Shown: positions 12,802 to 23,993 of the stretch, in pieces | Numbering within the stretch: the first letter of the stretch is position 1 | Layout of the letters: each line of letters starts with the position of its first letter | Source of the DNA: Toxoplasma gondii ME49 | Taxonomy: Eukaryota; Apicomplexa; Conoidasida; Eucoccidiorida; Sarcocystidae | NCBI RefSeq assembly: GCF_000006565.2 | Contig: NC_031478.1 | Coordinates: 2,153,874-2,217,873 of the forward strand | Direction of reading: 5' to 3' | DNA: 64,000 nt | Program-made: the position numbers and the translations under genes | The notes under the pieces: generated by a model | Told to the model about the DNA's origin: nothing | Database searches by the model: none | What the model saw: the letters and a program-made list of their open reading frames with translations, nothing else

Positions 12802-15800
12802 ATGTCGCGTCGTTTTGTATACAAGCTTGATCAGGCAGTAACAGCCGCACTCGGGCCAAATGGCCGCTACATCGCGATGGTTGGCATGACCGCGTCAGCA
12901 GTCCTCCTCACTTTCCATTACAAGTTCCGGGAGGTCATTGCGGCGACAGACAATGTTGCAGAGATACAGAGCCCCTCCAAGGTAGGACACGATAAGGTCA
13001 TTGCACAAAAAATGCGATTAGCTCAAGCGACTTCGTCTACGTTTTTCTGCTGGCCTCCCTTCGATGCACATGAACAACTGTTTCTCTAGTTATGGCTTCC
13101 AGAGGTTTACAAAAGGCTTTCGAGGATGCTAGCTGCACCCGGTTATCGGACAGTCTTTTAGTGTACTGAAATACGGCCTTACGGTATGAGCAGGCAGCAA
13201 CTGCTGTTGGTCATCGTGGTGACAGTCGATTTCTTGGGAGAGTGACACATCTGCGCGTTGTGCAAAACATGCATCCGTGGAGTATTCTCCCACATCTTCT
13301 ACCATGATTATGTTTACGAAGGAGCGTCTCTCTTGTTTTCTAAATGACACTGAGGTGAATCAACAAGCTGTCGATGAGGTTTTGCTAGCGTTCGGCAACG
13401 AGTTGTACAGGAGAATGACCACGCCTTGTGCGGGCTGGCGGTGGAAATTCACAGGTTTACTTATACGGGATCTAAAATTCAAGTTGTCGCTTCTGCATCT
13501 TGAGACAACGCGTCGAATCGCTGGCACCCACGTTGCATTTTGTCTCTCCATAACTTCGTCCCAAATTGGTAGCTCGACGCTTTACTCGGGCTGCATCTGC
13601 AATCTGGGTCCGACGTTTGAGCACCATGTTCTCTTCCGTGTTTCCCGTGCATCTTCCCGCCAGCTCTTCTATCTGAGGTTGCTCTTTGGTCGCACTCGAT
13701 CCCGGATCACCGGGTCTGTCATGAACATCAACATCATGCCGGCTTTGAGGGATCCGATTTACCGAACTCTGGCGTCCGTCGGCGGCATTGACACAGAAGA
13801 AATTCGTTACCCCTTGCGCAGCTACAAATGCATCGGCCATCTCTTTGCGCGCACACTCAAAGACAAAGAGAGAGAAATCGAAGACATTGGAACGCAGTCG
13901 CTTGTAAGTTGTTGAAAGCGCAGAAGTCGACAAACGGTTGAGCTGAGCGACCTTTGTCGCCAGGGCACGACGGACGGCCGGGTCGGTTAGAGAAATACCA
14001 CATGCACGTAAACCTGTACATAACATATGCCCGCGCTGTAGTTTCGTGTGACTGAATAGTGAGAATGATGCCTGTATCCTTAATTATGGCGGAGAGAATC
14101 TCAAGCTGTGGCCCTTAGTGTCGGGTAAGATGAGCGTGTTTCTCTTTCCAGATGTGAACGTGAGTTCAGTCACCGGTTCCTCCTTTCGTCAGTTCGCGCT
14201 GCTGCTTGTACGGTCGTAGCTACGGTCTGCAATTGGTTACTGCTTGTCGATGGTACAAGGAAAACTGTGCCAAGGCTTCTGAACAAAAACACCCGGCGCA
14301 GGCGGCAGCTCCGGTTTAGTATTCCTGCGCAATACAGCAAACCACCGACTTTGGAAGAGGCCCTTGCGTGACTCTTTCAGGCAAGCCCAGCAGACGGCGT
14401 GGTCACGGCGCTGGGAGATGTGAGTTCCGAACGCGTTGAGCAGGTGAAGGGCGCAACTTATAGCCTTCGAGCGTTCCTCGGTCTCATGCCGAAGGTCACC
14501 AACCCGGAGCAAAATACGGTAAGCGTGAGGTGTTCGAGCAAGGAGACTCTGAAGCGATTCCGCTCTGGTGCACGTGGTAGTATTTTTTCCACTTCGGGCA
14601 GCTGGATGCCACAGACTTTTTCGGGATTGTACCACCTCATTCTGCATTTGGTCTGGATGTTCAAAAGCATAGGTGTCTGTACTCGAGTGATCGCAACGCG
14701 TCTCTCCAGTTTCTCTGTGTAATGCGGAAGCGGCCGAGTGATCTCATGGGAAGCAGGAGCTGTGCTTCGTTTGTGCAGCTCAAGTTCGTCGTTCTTCACC
14801 TGAAACCGAAGAATTACCACCATTTCCACGCGCCTGCAAAGTTCGACGTCAACGTGCTGCGGCACATGACAGGAGAAACGCTTCCAGTATTCTCGTCATT
14901 CTTGAAAAGATTTAACGTAAGACTGCCTTTGAACAGCCATCAGATGGAAGCCCTGCGTGCAGCCGAGTGGTCGGAGACAGATGCAAACGACAAGCTGATA
15001 TTCAGAGAGCCATGTGGCAGATATTCGGTTTCTGCATGTTCTTGCAGGACATCTTCTCAGTAAACGAGCGTGTTGTTATGAGCGGAAACTGGAAATATGG
15101 CTGCATGCACATGGTTGCTGTGGCTGCGTACAATGTCGGCAACATCCGAATCGACAAAGAACCAGTAAGTTCGAGCTGTGTACGGCGAACTGTGGCGTAG
15201 GCGTGCACATTTCGAGGGACAAGAACAAATCGATGTGGGGCACCAAGTTCTGACACTTTTAAAGGCACTCGCCCGAGTAGTAGAAGTCCATTATTTCTAT
15301 ACCGTTCCTGAGACAATCCCCAAGGCAGTACAGATGTAATTACACTGTAGAACCCAGTTGCTTGGGTGGCAAGAAACCATTCGGTTTCCTTGGTGTCATA
15401 ACCGATTCACTCTCCAGCGGGATATCGCACGTTGATGATTACAGCTCGTGATGCAAGAACGATTGCATGTTCGTCATTTTTTCTTCAGAGTTTGCGGACT
15501 AACGAACTAAGGGTCGTGCTCCGACACCTTGGAGGCGATGTGGAAACCAGAACCTACTCCCGTAAGCACCCTGAATTCGGGGAATGCTGGCAGGGAGTTG
15601 CCACTCACTTAGCGTGTCTGTGAAGCTCTGCGAGAGGCGTGTATCTGTGGTCAGTAGGTTTCTTTCATGTGTGGTGAGTCACTTGATGTCTTCTTGCTCT
15701 TTGTCAGGCCAGCCCTTCGAGTACTCTGTGGGCCAGCATGTAGGCGAGTTCCGCCTGGGTAGCACAATCGTCCTTATTTTTGAAGCACCTCACAACTTCA

Positions 15801-16335
15801 CATGGGATATGGTAAGAAAGAGATAGAAGCAGTCAGAGGGCAATGTAGCGTGACCTTTAGATTCTGTCCGGTGCAGCGAGTAATTGGGTGTGTTCGCCGT
15901 CGATCAGGGGGTCTGCAAAGTTCCTGAGACTGCAGTCATTGCTTCCGGGGTGGGATGCTTCTCTTGTCGGGTTGCTACCTTTTTCAAACTGTGCATGAAA
16001 GGATGAGGCAAAGGTGGATTATCTTTTCTGCCCGAAAGGAGAGGCGTTTCCCCCGTCGAACACAGACCAGACCGGCCAAGAAAGACTCCAGCAGCGGAAC
16101 GCTCGGTGCTTTTCTTCATGCAACAAGAAGTGGGGCGGCGAGTACTACGTAACACACTGGCTGCGAGGGTGTCGTTTGATCTACGGGGCTAGAATGCTGT
16201 GCATACATGTGTGCTTCTGACTTCGTGTTTTCGCAGAAACCAGGACAAGAAGTCCGTGTGGGTCAGAGGCTTGGCGGCGTCGGCCCTATTCGGCGTGCCC
16301 AAACGGAAGATGAACGCCTGTTTGCATTTTACTGA
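12802..16335 (+). CDS. PSD1: Phosphatidylserine decarboxylase proenzyme, mitochondrial type
   Basis: Makes phosphatidylethanolamine by decarboxylating phosphatidylserine. Exons in consistent phase: 12802-12981, 13664-13903, 14381-14518, 14602-14916, 15048-15164, 15489-15561, 15708-15811 and 16237-16335 (421 aa). The start at 12802 gives a short basic leader (MSRRFVYKLDQAV) then a membrane span (about residues 23-40), as in inner-membrane PSDs. Family landmarks in order: LFARTLKDKEREIED, SPADG (Asp of the self-cleavage triad), LHLKPKNYHHFHAP (catalytic His), NERVVMSGNWKYG, and FRLGSTIVLIFEAP, whose LGST is the self-processing site: cleavage before Ser leaves the pyruvoyl group on the small alpha chain. 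The last exon ends the alpha chain with PGQEVRVGQRLGGVG. In-frame ATGs at 12706 and 12607 would add 32 or 65 Arg/Ser-rich residues, but their contexts are weaker. A possible extra small exon near 13097-13150 was not needed. Its length is that of the mitochondrial, not the secreted, coccidian enzyme. Confidence 0.92.
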
Positions 16336-16423
16336 TTTGACTGAATCGCTTTGTTGGGATGCAGACCGCTTTGCGGTCTGCCAGAAATCGCACTGCAGCG
16401 CAGCCGCGAAATTACTTTGTGAA

Positions 16424-17728
16424 TCATCGTATCTTGTCGCTGAGGTGCTTGCATATTTTGCCATCATCAGATTGTTGGCTGGTGTTCTCTCCACGAGCGA
16501 GCAAGTTTTGTGTGCTAGCCGGCCGGCTCGGAGTATGCGCAAGGGCTTTACACATGTGCCCATAGTGGCATTCGTGTTCCTCACCTCGTGAACTGCGTTG
16601 CTCGAGTCGAGGGTTGGAGATATGCATCATTGTTGGTGCGGCAGTAGTAATCTGCTTCTGTACGTGCCAGTACGCGATTCGTAAGAGATGAATCGCTGAG
16701 GAAAGTGATCTTGTTACCACTAAGAGGCGCGATAGATCGCAAACACGCGCGCAGTGTCTCTCCACAGCGGTCGTGCGTCGGCGCTTCGCTAGAGAAATTA
16801 CCGGTGCCAATATGTACGTGCATTTTCTTGGTAATTAGCAGTGGAAGCTAGAGCTCATACCTGCACTCATGACACGAAGCCCGCGGAAAGTAGACTTCCG
16901 GATCGTTAAGTTCATTTGAAAGTAAGGTTCTGTCTCTACAATGAAGATTACCTGACTGTACCAGTTCGCACAGGTCTTCACCAGTCTGAAAATATGGAAA
17001 ATACGGGTAATACCGGCTACTGGGCACCACATGGAATAACATCGCTACCTAGCGGAAGCTTCCCACATGAAAAGTCTCCTCTTAACGGCTCCTGCAAAAG
17101 ATTTCACAGGTCTTGTTGCAAGTTGACACACAGTGTCTGTCCGTACTCAAAAATACCTTGAACATACTCAAGCAACACAATATTCAGCAATCATCTGGCA
17201 GTTTGGAAACGGCACGATGGATGCCTCGAGATATGGGGCATTCCCTTGTTCAAAAACGCAACACCGCCACCCAGGACCAAGACAATGAAACTTGCACACG
17301 TAGCATCATATCTAAGCCTGAAGGGGTTTCGCTGTCTCCCAAAGGAGACAACATTGCCAGACAGTGAATACTCCCTCTCTTCGTGATTCCTGCTTTTATT
17401 CTGTACGGAACTCACGCCAGTCTTCTTTGTCTTCTACTTCCACCGCTGCAAACTACAACTGTTCCCCATCTGGAGATGCACGCCTCTCAAAAACTATCTG
17501 ACTGGAAACGCATGAATATCGACATTCAGGAGAAAAACACTGATATACACTAAGAGCTGCCCAACTGCACACGAAACTGGCACTCATCAAACGTAAGCTG
17601 TTTGCACAACATACTGCCGTCGGTCGTGCAGGACGACTTAAAATGACGAGAACGGCAGCACATTTCACTTCGTCAGTTTTCGCGCTGGCATCATTCGAGG
17701 GTTCTTTCGCATGAACAGTTTTGGCCAT
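16424..17728 (-). CDS. Possible small multi-exon gene, structure unresolved
   Basis: Several exon-like pieces lie on the minus strand between two convergent genes. An ATG at about 17728 opens MAKTVHAKEPSNDASAKTDE with candidate donors after GACGAA and after ACGGCA (gtatgt). An open segment at about 17430-17191 contains NHEEREYSLSGNVVSFG and a hydrophobic run ASFIVLVLGGGVAFL, but an overlapping frame reads equally well there. Two short stretches have clean splice sites on both sides: 16985-16952 (TGEDLCELVQS) and 16935-16861 (for example TEPYFQMNLTIRKSTFRG), and they join in phase. I could not connect everything into one model, and no family is recognised. The 3' part would overlap the 3' flank of the PSD gene on the other strand. 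Confidence 0.3.
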
Positions 17729-17859
17729 GCCCGAACCTGGTCTTTCACTCGCCACCAGTTTTATGCTAAAAATACAGCTTTTCTATCTGTCCGCGCCACG
17801 TGCCTATCGAGTTTTACAGGACAAGTACGTAGTCATAAACTCTTCTAAAATACGTTCCA

Positions 17860-20338
17860 TCACGATGTGTTCGCTTCTTCAGTTGGCTTCGTCACTTCAC
17901 TGGCTGTCTGTTTCGCTGCTTCTTCGACTGTCTGTTTCGACGCTTCTTCGACTGTCTGTTTCGACGCTTCTTCGACTGTCTGTTTCGACGCTTCTTCGAC
18001 TGTCTGTTTCGACGCTTCTTCGACTGTCTGTTTCGACGCTTCTTCGACTGTCTGCTTCGCTGCGTCTTCTGCTGCTGGTTTTGCCGCTTCGTCGACCATT
18101 GGTTGTGACGGTTTTCCGGCTGTTACGGGGCTTTCTTTGCCAGAGTCAAGCTTCTCCGCTTCAGCTGCGTTTTGAGTCTCCTCCGGTTTACCTTGCTCTA
18201 CATCACATTTCATATTCTCACCGGAGGATTGCTCCTTTTGATCGGTAGAAGCAGTCCCACTACCTGGTAGGGCGTTTCCACCGGGACCTGCCGCTGACAC
18301 TGCTTCTATGGTCACGGCTTCTACGGTCACTGCTGACTCTTCCGGCCTGATAGGCTCCTTCACTCCTTTCTTGTTGTAACACGCGAACAAACCGAGCATT
18401 TTGTGTTTGATCTTCTGCAATTCAGTTTTCTTCCCAGCACCACTGACTGAACGACACACACAAAACGCACAGATTCTGCTCTGCATGGCCTGTTTGCTTG
18501 ATTGAGCCTTGCGTCTGCTCCTCGTTATCATAGGTTACTCTTGCATTACTTGAGAGTCAGCATGTCACACATATGAAATTAATGCAACAGCCGACGTTTG
18601 AGTGAGACTGCATATGACCACTCCAAGCAAGAGTTGTGGCCATGTAATCTGAACATCACCCACTATTCGCTAACCTACCCCACCAATCCAAGTTACGCAC
18701 ATCCCTGCGAAGATATACAATAACTCTGTGAAATGTTTTTTCATGCAAAGCGATCACTACAACTCACCGGAGACTTGTGACTGTTCTGCGCTGCCCGCGT
18801 TATCGAGGACCTCAGTGGCTGCCACCACTGTAACGCCTGCTTCCCCGTTAGCATTTGTGTCACCAGTTGCCACTTCTTGGCCACCGTGGTCGTCCTGTCC
18901 AACTTCATGAGCATCTGTTGCATTGTGCCCATCTTCTTGAGCGCCTTTGTCATCCTTTGCATCTTCATGCTCATCATGTTCAGAGTGTTGTGACCCTGTG
19001 CTCTGTGTGGTTGAGCAGTGTGCAGCCCCATCTTCGTGCTTACCCTCACCCGATGCTTCGACAGAAGCTGCTCCCGCTACAGCAACCTGACTCGCCGCTC
19101 CTGCATCGTCCGAATTTTGCTCAATCGGAGATGTTACGCTTACTGCAGGGACCTCTCCACACGAAGGTCGCGGAGAGACAGGATGTGTGAGCAGCCCTTG
19201 CTTCTCGAGCGCCTTTCTGGTCTGCTGCTCGATCTCTTCTCGGGCACTGATTTTCGTTTTGTTGGAGCGAACGGCTTCTGCCACTACTGAACCGGCTGCT
19301 TCTTGGGGTCGGACCGGACCCGCAGGCGTCGTAATTCCCCACTTCTTCCCTGCACGAATGCGGAAACAGAATTCGTTGTCAACCTCCATGAAAAACACGT
19401 ACCTACGCGAATCACACTCACACCTTGACACGCTTCTTTGGAGTGTTATTCTAAAGAACCTGTTCGCCGAGCAAATACTCTGGTGCTGTGAGCACCCCGG
19501 CTGCGTAGAACGATGCCCACCTCATCAAACTCTGATGTAACAAACCTACACTTGATGCTTACCTGAATACGGCTTCTTTGCTTTCTCAGCCTCCAGCTCC
19601 ATTTGATGCTGCTTGCGTTCCTCTTCCCGTCTCTTCTCTAAATCTCTGAACTTATTCAGGCCAGTCATCTTGTCCAAATGGGCACAGTCAACGGATCCAC
19701 GGCTGCTCTTGTCACCTTCTGTGTCCTCAACTTTCACCTTTCCACCTGCAGACTTTTCTGAGTCATCCTTCAGCTTTTCCTCGTTCCCTCCCTTATCTGA
19801 GTAGAATCGACAAGCACGTGGTGCGTGACAGCTTTACAACAACAAACACGGCTTTTCCTTCCGAGACGTTGATAACCTCGGCTTGCCGAAAGCGCAGCTT
19901 TCCAGATGATGTTGGAAACCAGCGAAAAGTTAGTTCTACGAGTAATACCATCGACAGAACGTAGTAGAGACACACGACCACTCAAAAACACGAGTCTCCA
20001 TAGGAGTACAGTTTGTGCAGTGCTGAGTCAAGCAAAAACCAAAGCATCACTGTTCAATCGCTTTTGCGAGACCAGAATTATCAACTACATACATTCAACA
20101 CTCTGCTAAAGTCGAGCCACCATCTGCTTTGCCCGAATTGTTCCCTCACACCAGAACCCCATAGCTGACACCACTCCGTCGAGAGAAGTCAACGCTGTGT
20201 GCGCTCCCATCAAACGTCATATTCGCAAAGCTTACCAGGCTTGCTTTCATCTTCGTTCAACCCAGCAAGGATATCCTCCGTGCATATTGATTCAAGGAGG
20301 TTATCTCGGTCGAGATCGACAAGCAAATCGGTGTCCAT
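17860..20338 (-). CDS. Acidic low-complexity protein with KQTVEEAS repeats
   Basis: Four exons join in exact phase: 20338-20236, 19796-19563, 19349-18768 and 18446-17860, predicting 501 residues. The N-terminus is MDTDLLVDLDRDNLLESICT, an acidic Leu-rich helix. Exon 2 adds a short charged coiled coil (DLEKRREEERKQHQMELEAE). Exon 3 begins GKKWGITTPAGPVRPQEAAG, then SAREEIEQQTRKALEKQG, and then a His/Asp/Glu-rich tract (HSEHDEHEDAKDDKG). Exon 4 contains LGLFACYNKKGVKEPIRP and ends in six KQTVEE units. No signal peptide or membrane span is seen. The order of features (short helix, coiled coil, a compact GKKWGI block, disordered acidic tail) suggests a cytoskeleton-associated protein, but I do not recognise the family and assign no function. 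Confidence 0.8.
17921..18064 (+). repeat. 24-bp in-frame tandem repeat, six units
   Basis: Five perfect copies of a 24-bp unit (tcttcgactgtctgtttcga plus cgct) run from 17921 to 18040; a sixth, diverged copy ends at 18064. The unit length is a multiple of three, so copy-number change keeps the reading frame of the minus-strand host gene, where it encodes the eight-residue unit KQTVEEAS. Confidence 0.95.
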
Positions 20339-21832
20339 GATGACGCCCAACAGAGACGGACAAACTCAATTGAAAACCGCCTAACTGGCCGACGAACGTG
20401 TCGATATCGTTGTTTCGAAATGTCTTTAATAGCCCGTCATATGGCCACGTTTGACAACCGGAGAACTCGTGCGTTTTCCTACAGTTGCTCTATAACATGT
20501 ATAAAGCGAAGAACCGGTTCCACGGCAAAGAAGCGCCGGCTTTCCTTCTTCGATTCCCGGGAACCAGCCCGGCTAGCCTGTGACGGTGGCGGGGTACTTA
20601 CTAGCGAGAAAACACCTGCTTCCAGAAAAGTGGAACTGATTCCGCCCAAAACGGTGAAGCCTCGAAATAATCTTGCTACAATAGGTTGCTCATCCTCGCA
20701 AGCTCTTTATGGTGCCACTTCAATTGCAGTCGTCGCTGAAGCGAAAACCCGTGGCTTCTGGCGCCGCCTCACTCACCAGTGAAGTGGCGCGTTGGCAAAC
20801 CGCATGCGGGGCACGGGTCTTACTCCTCCCGTCTCCACAGAGGGGCGAACCGCACTGGCAACCCCAAATTCAGACTTGAGGTTCTCATGGCTCCAAGCCA
20901 TGCACTGTGTCCTGTGTGGAAAGTAGAGGAGATCTCTTGTCCGTTTCGCAATCGACGGTAAAGGTTTCGATGACACCTTAAATTTCCCCTACAGTTTTCG
21001 CCTATTTTTTTTCTTTCGTCCCTATCTGGCGACCACGCGAAACGGCATCGAAGCGTGAGATCTCAACGCTGTGACAGAGCGAGTTCCCACTGTTGATTCT
21101 CCGTATCAGGGATGATAGTTGAGTGTGATTTTTGCGCGGATGGCAAGTACAAGCACAACCGATGAATCACCGAAGTGATGCCACATAACTATGACTGACA
21201 GGAGCCCAGTACGCAGTGTGGAGCCGTGGACCCTGAAAGCGTGCTGAACAACCGCGGAACACTCGAAACGTACGACTTCTCGTTGTTAGTGATTAAATTT
21301 ACATCAACTCAGAGAGAGAACGTCACAATCGAGACAGATTCAGTGATAAAATCACTCAGGACCGCCTATGAATCAATAAAGTGATGGACTTTCCATTCGG
21401 GCAGCATCCGAACAGGCCTGCGCGCCTGTATTAGGTCGTGCGTAGCGACTGTCACCAGGTTTGGTTGTTTGGTTGGTGTACAGGGGACTGAAAGATGCGG
21501 CAATGTCAGGGTGTCAGCAACTCTAAGCTTCAGGCGTCCGAAACGAGTACATTTTTTAACATGAAGGGATGCATACACCACTGCGAAGAGGAGCCTGGCG
21601 GTGTTATTGTGCACATTTCAGTCCACACAGGTACACGCTCTATAGCATATCGTTCGTGAAAGGAGTGCATCTACTTCGAGTGACGCTTGTTGTCCGTAAA
21701 ATATCTGGGCAAATGACTCCGTGCTGTCATATTTCGAGGGGCGGCCTCAGTCTGGGCTCCACGCATATGCACATGGAACTGCCGCTTCACCACAGCGAAT
21801 GGTCCGGGGTTGCCTGACTCCTAGTGGCTGCC
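20339..21832. other. Upstream region of the repeat-protein gene
   Basis: A plus-strand open frame near 20420-20782 reads into a Ser/Arg-rich peptide without clear splice sites and is not called. The region probably holds the promoter and leader of the minus-strand gene starting at 20338. Confidence 0.35.
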
Positions 21833-23163
21833 TCATTCTCTGTTGAAGACAGAGTCACCGAATGTCATGTGCTTCAGAGAAAACATATGTTTAGTTAGCA
21901 TACATGTCTGGTCCACAATCGTGTTGGGCTCGTGCCTCACGCCACTTATGTTCTTCTGTTGGTGCTGAACTGGCAGCGGCTGAAAAAGGTAACAAACAGC
22001 ACGGAGCCCTTCAGGAGCACATAGGAGGAAATGTGTTGCGCGATCACAGTTCTCAGTGGCATCCACTTCACGGGATGTTACAGCTGCAGCAGTCCGGTAC
22101 GCAGTGCCGGATCTGGAGAAGGGGCTCACAAACCGCAAAGAAGAGACAGTTAACACGAGCAAAGCAACTACACAAAACACACCCGTCGTGCTACATGTCG
22201 ACAGCGCTGTATCTCTAAGAACACGGAAAGAACACTTGAGCGCGATTCAACGCCGCGATACGGTATTATTCCATAAGACTGCAGCCTTCCACCACAACAC
22301 TCTCCGAAGCCGTCCGGTCACGTTCGTGGTGTGGACGACGGAGCCGTAGAATCGTGCTGCAGAATTTTCGCTCAAGACGGAGAACATAAAATACGCAGCG
22401 AGAAGATCAGATGGAAGCACCGACGGCACGAAACACTTGCGAACAAATACGCGAGCACGCAAGACAACGAAATAATAATCCCTTTGTGATACGTCTTCAG
22501 ACCTGGCGGAAGTCTGGAGACTATCCACTCATACTACGGCCAGAGTCACCAGGGAACATGAAGATGAAGCACAAAGCATTCGGCAGAAAGCAGTAATTCA
22601 AAAACTAAAAGGACGACTGTCGGACGGACGCGCGCTGAAGCTGTCGATATCAGACCCGCTTGAACACGTCCTAGAGGCGCGTGCTTTCTCGCAAGGCAAT
22701 TTCTGCTTCCTTGACGATGCTCGCTTACTTTCGAACACGACAACGAAACTTAGCTCCCCTTAGGACGCTGACCTTCCAACTATCCTGATTGACTTAGGCA
22801 TCGGTTTAGGCCACGACAAAAAATGCGACAGCTCTCCGAAGCGTGAAGAAAGAACTTCCACGACCGGCAACCCTTGAAAACGCGAACCTCCTCGACATTC
22901 CCACCAGAGAAGACGAAGCGTGCACAGCTGGCTTCTTTGACAACGGGTAAGAACAGACATGCGCGGAGGACAAGTACTCGAGTGCGAACAGTGGGATTGC
23001 TATCGGAATCCACAAGTTCTAAATCTCTAAAAGGAGCAACCCCATCGGGTGTGCGATCCACTCGAACAGAAGCGATCGGGACCACAGAGAGCTCGAGTTC
23101 AGACCCCAATGTCGACTGGGGAACAACTTGCGGAGGGGATACACAACCTAGAGACTCGGCCAT
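21833..23163 (-). CDS. Possible uncharacterised gene, exons not resolved
   Basis: An ATG at 23163 with good context (ggaATGG) opens a 127-codon minus-strand ORF ending at 22780 that begins MAESLGCVSPPQVVPQSTLG. Downstream on the same strand are open stretches at 22528-22247 (containing LPSDLLAAYFMFSVLSE) and 22180-21833 (containing the hydrophobic run CVVALLVLTVSSLRFVS, then REVDATENCDRATHFLLCAP, before a donor gtgaggc). In the 22.5 kb stretch a second frame, starting YEWIVSRLPPGLKTYHKG after an acceptor-like tag, is equally open, so the true frame is undecided. The pieces could be one secreted or membrane protein gene lying 3' of the ZIP gene, or untranslated sequence. Confidence 0.3.
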
Positions 23164-23993
23164 TCCTCAGCTGCGGATGAGTGGGCGCCCGTGCTTCGGA
23201 TGTGCCCAGAACACTGAAAAACAGAAAAGCCTAAAGACGGGTTGATACGAATGGGATCTGTCAGGCTTCGACTCCTCGTCCTTGCCCTTCCAGATGCACC
23301 ATCGAACATTGTACTCAAAGCAAATCGTCCTCTATCCCTCACGATCTCCGGAGGTGAAGTGTTGCCGCGTTGTTCCACGCAGGCTCGCGTCAAAACGCAG
23401 CAGAACCCCGCGGAGCCGATTTGTGTCCTGCCCAAACCAGACGAAGGAGCATTCTTGTCCCACGTACACAGACTCCTCGCTTCTTCTCCGTAGCATATAA
23501 AGTCGCTGCGTTGCCCGCAACCTCAGTTTTTCAGTGCTTCCCCAACGATCCCCGACGCATTTTGACCCAACGCCGCAGCATTCCTGTCTTTGCCTCCAGC
23601 ATCGCCAACATTCGTGTTCGCACGCTTTTCCAAACTGAGAAACTGTCGGAATACTCCTACCGCCACGTCTGGGTCACTTCCCCTAACCCATCTTGTGCTC
23701 ATGGAAACTTCGGCTGCCACATGTGCCACAAGTGTGAATCGGGCGCCCGTGAACGCGACCGCATTTCCTGTACCTCCAGCTGCCACCCATGCAGAAGTCT
23801 TTCATTCAGACAAACGTGTTAGTGAGCTCAAGCGAAGCATCGTTGTTTGGAGGGCCCCACAGAGTACTGTCAGAAATGTGGGCAAGCCACTTCTTCGCGC
23901 CCGGGGCTTCCTACCCCAACGCAGGAGACCTCTCGCCGTCCCAGTTCCTTGAAGCTTCCGGGGTGGACATACACGTCGCCGATTTCAGACCCA

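Noticed and set aside
13472..14026. 184-codon minus-strand ORF within the PSD gene
   Set aside because: It lies antisense to PSD exon 2 (13664-13903) and the flanking introns, whose plus-strand reading clearly matches the PSD family.
17721..18248. Leu/Arg-rich 175-codon plus ORF
   Set aside because: Produced by reading the 24-bp repeat array on the wrong strand; the minus frame is part of a phase-consistent four-exon gene.
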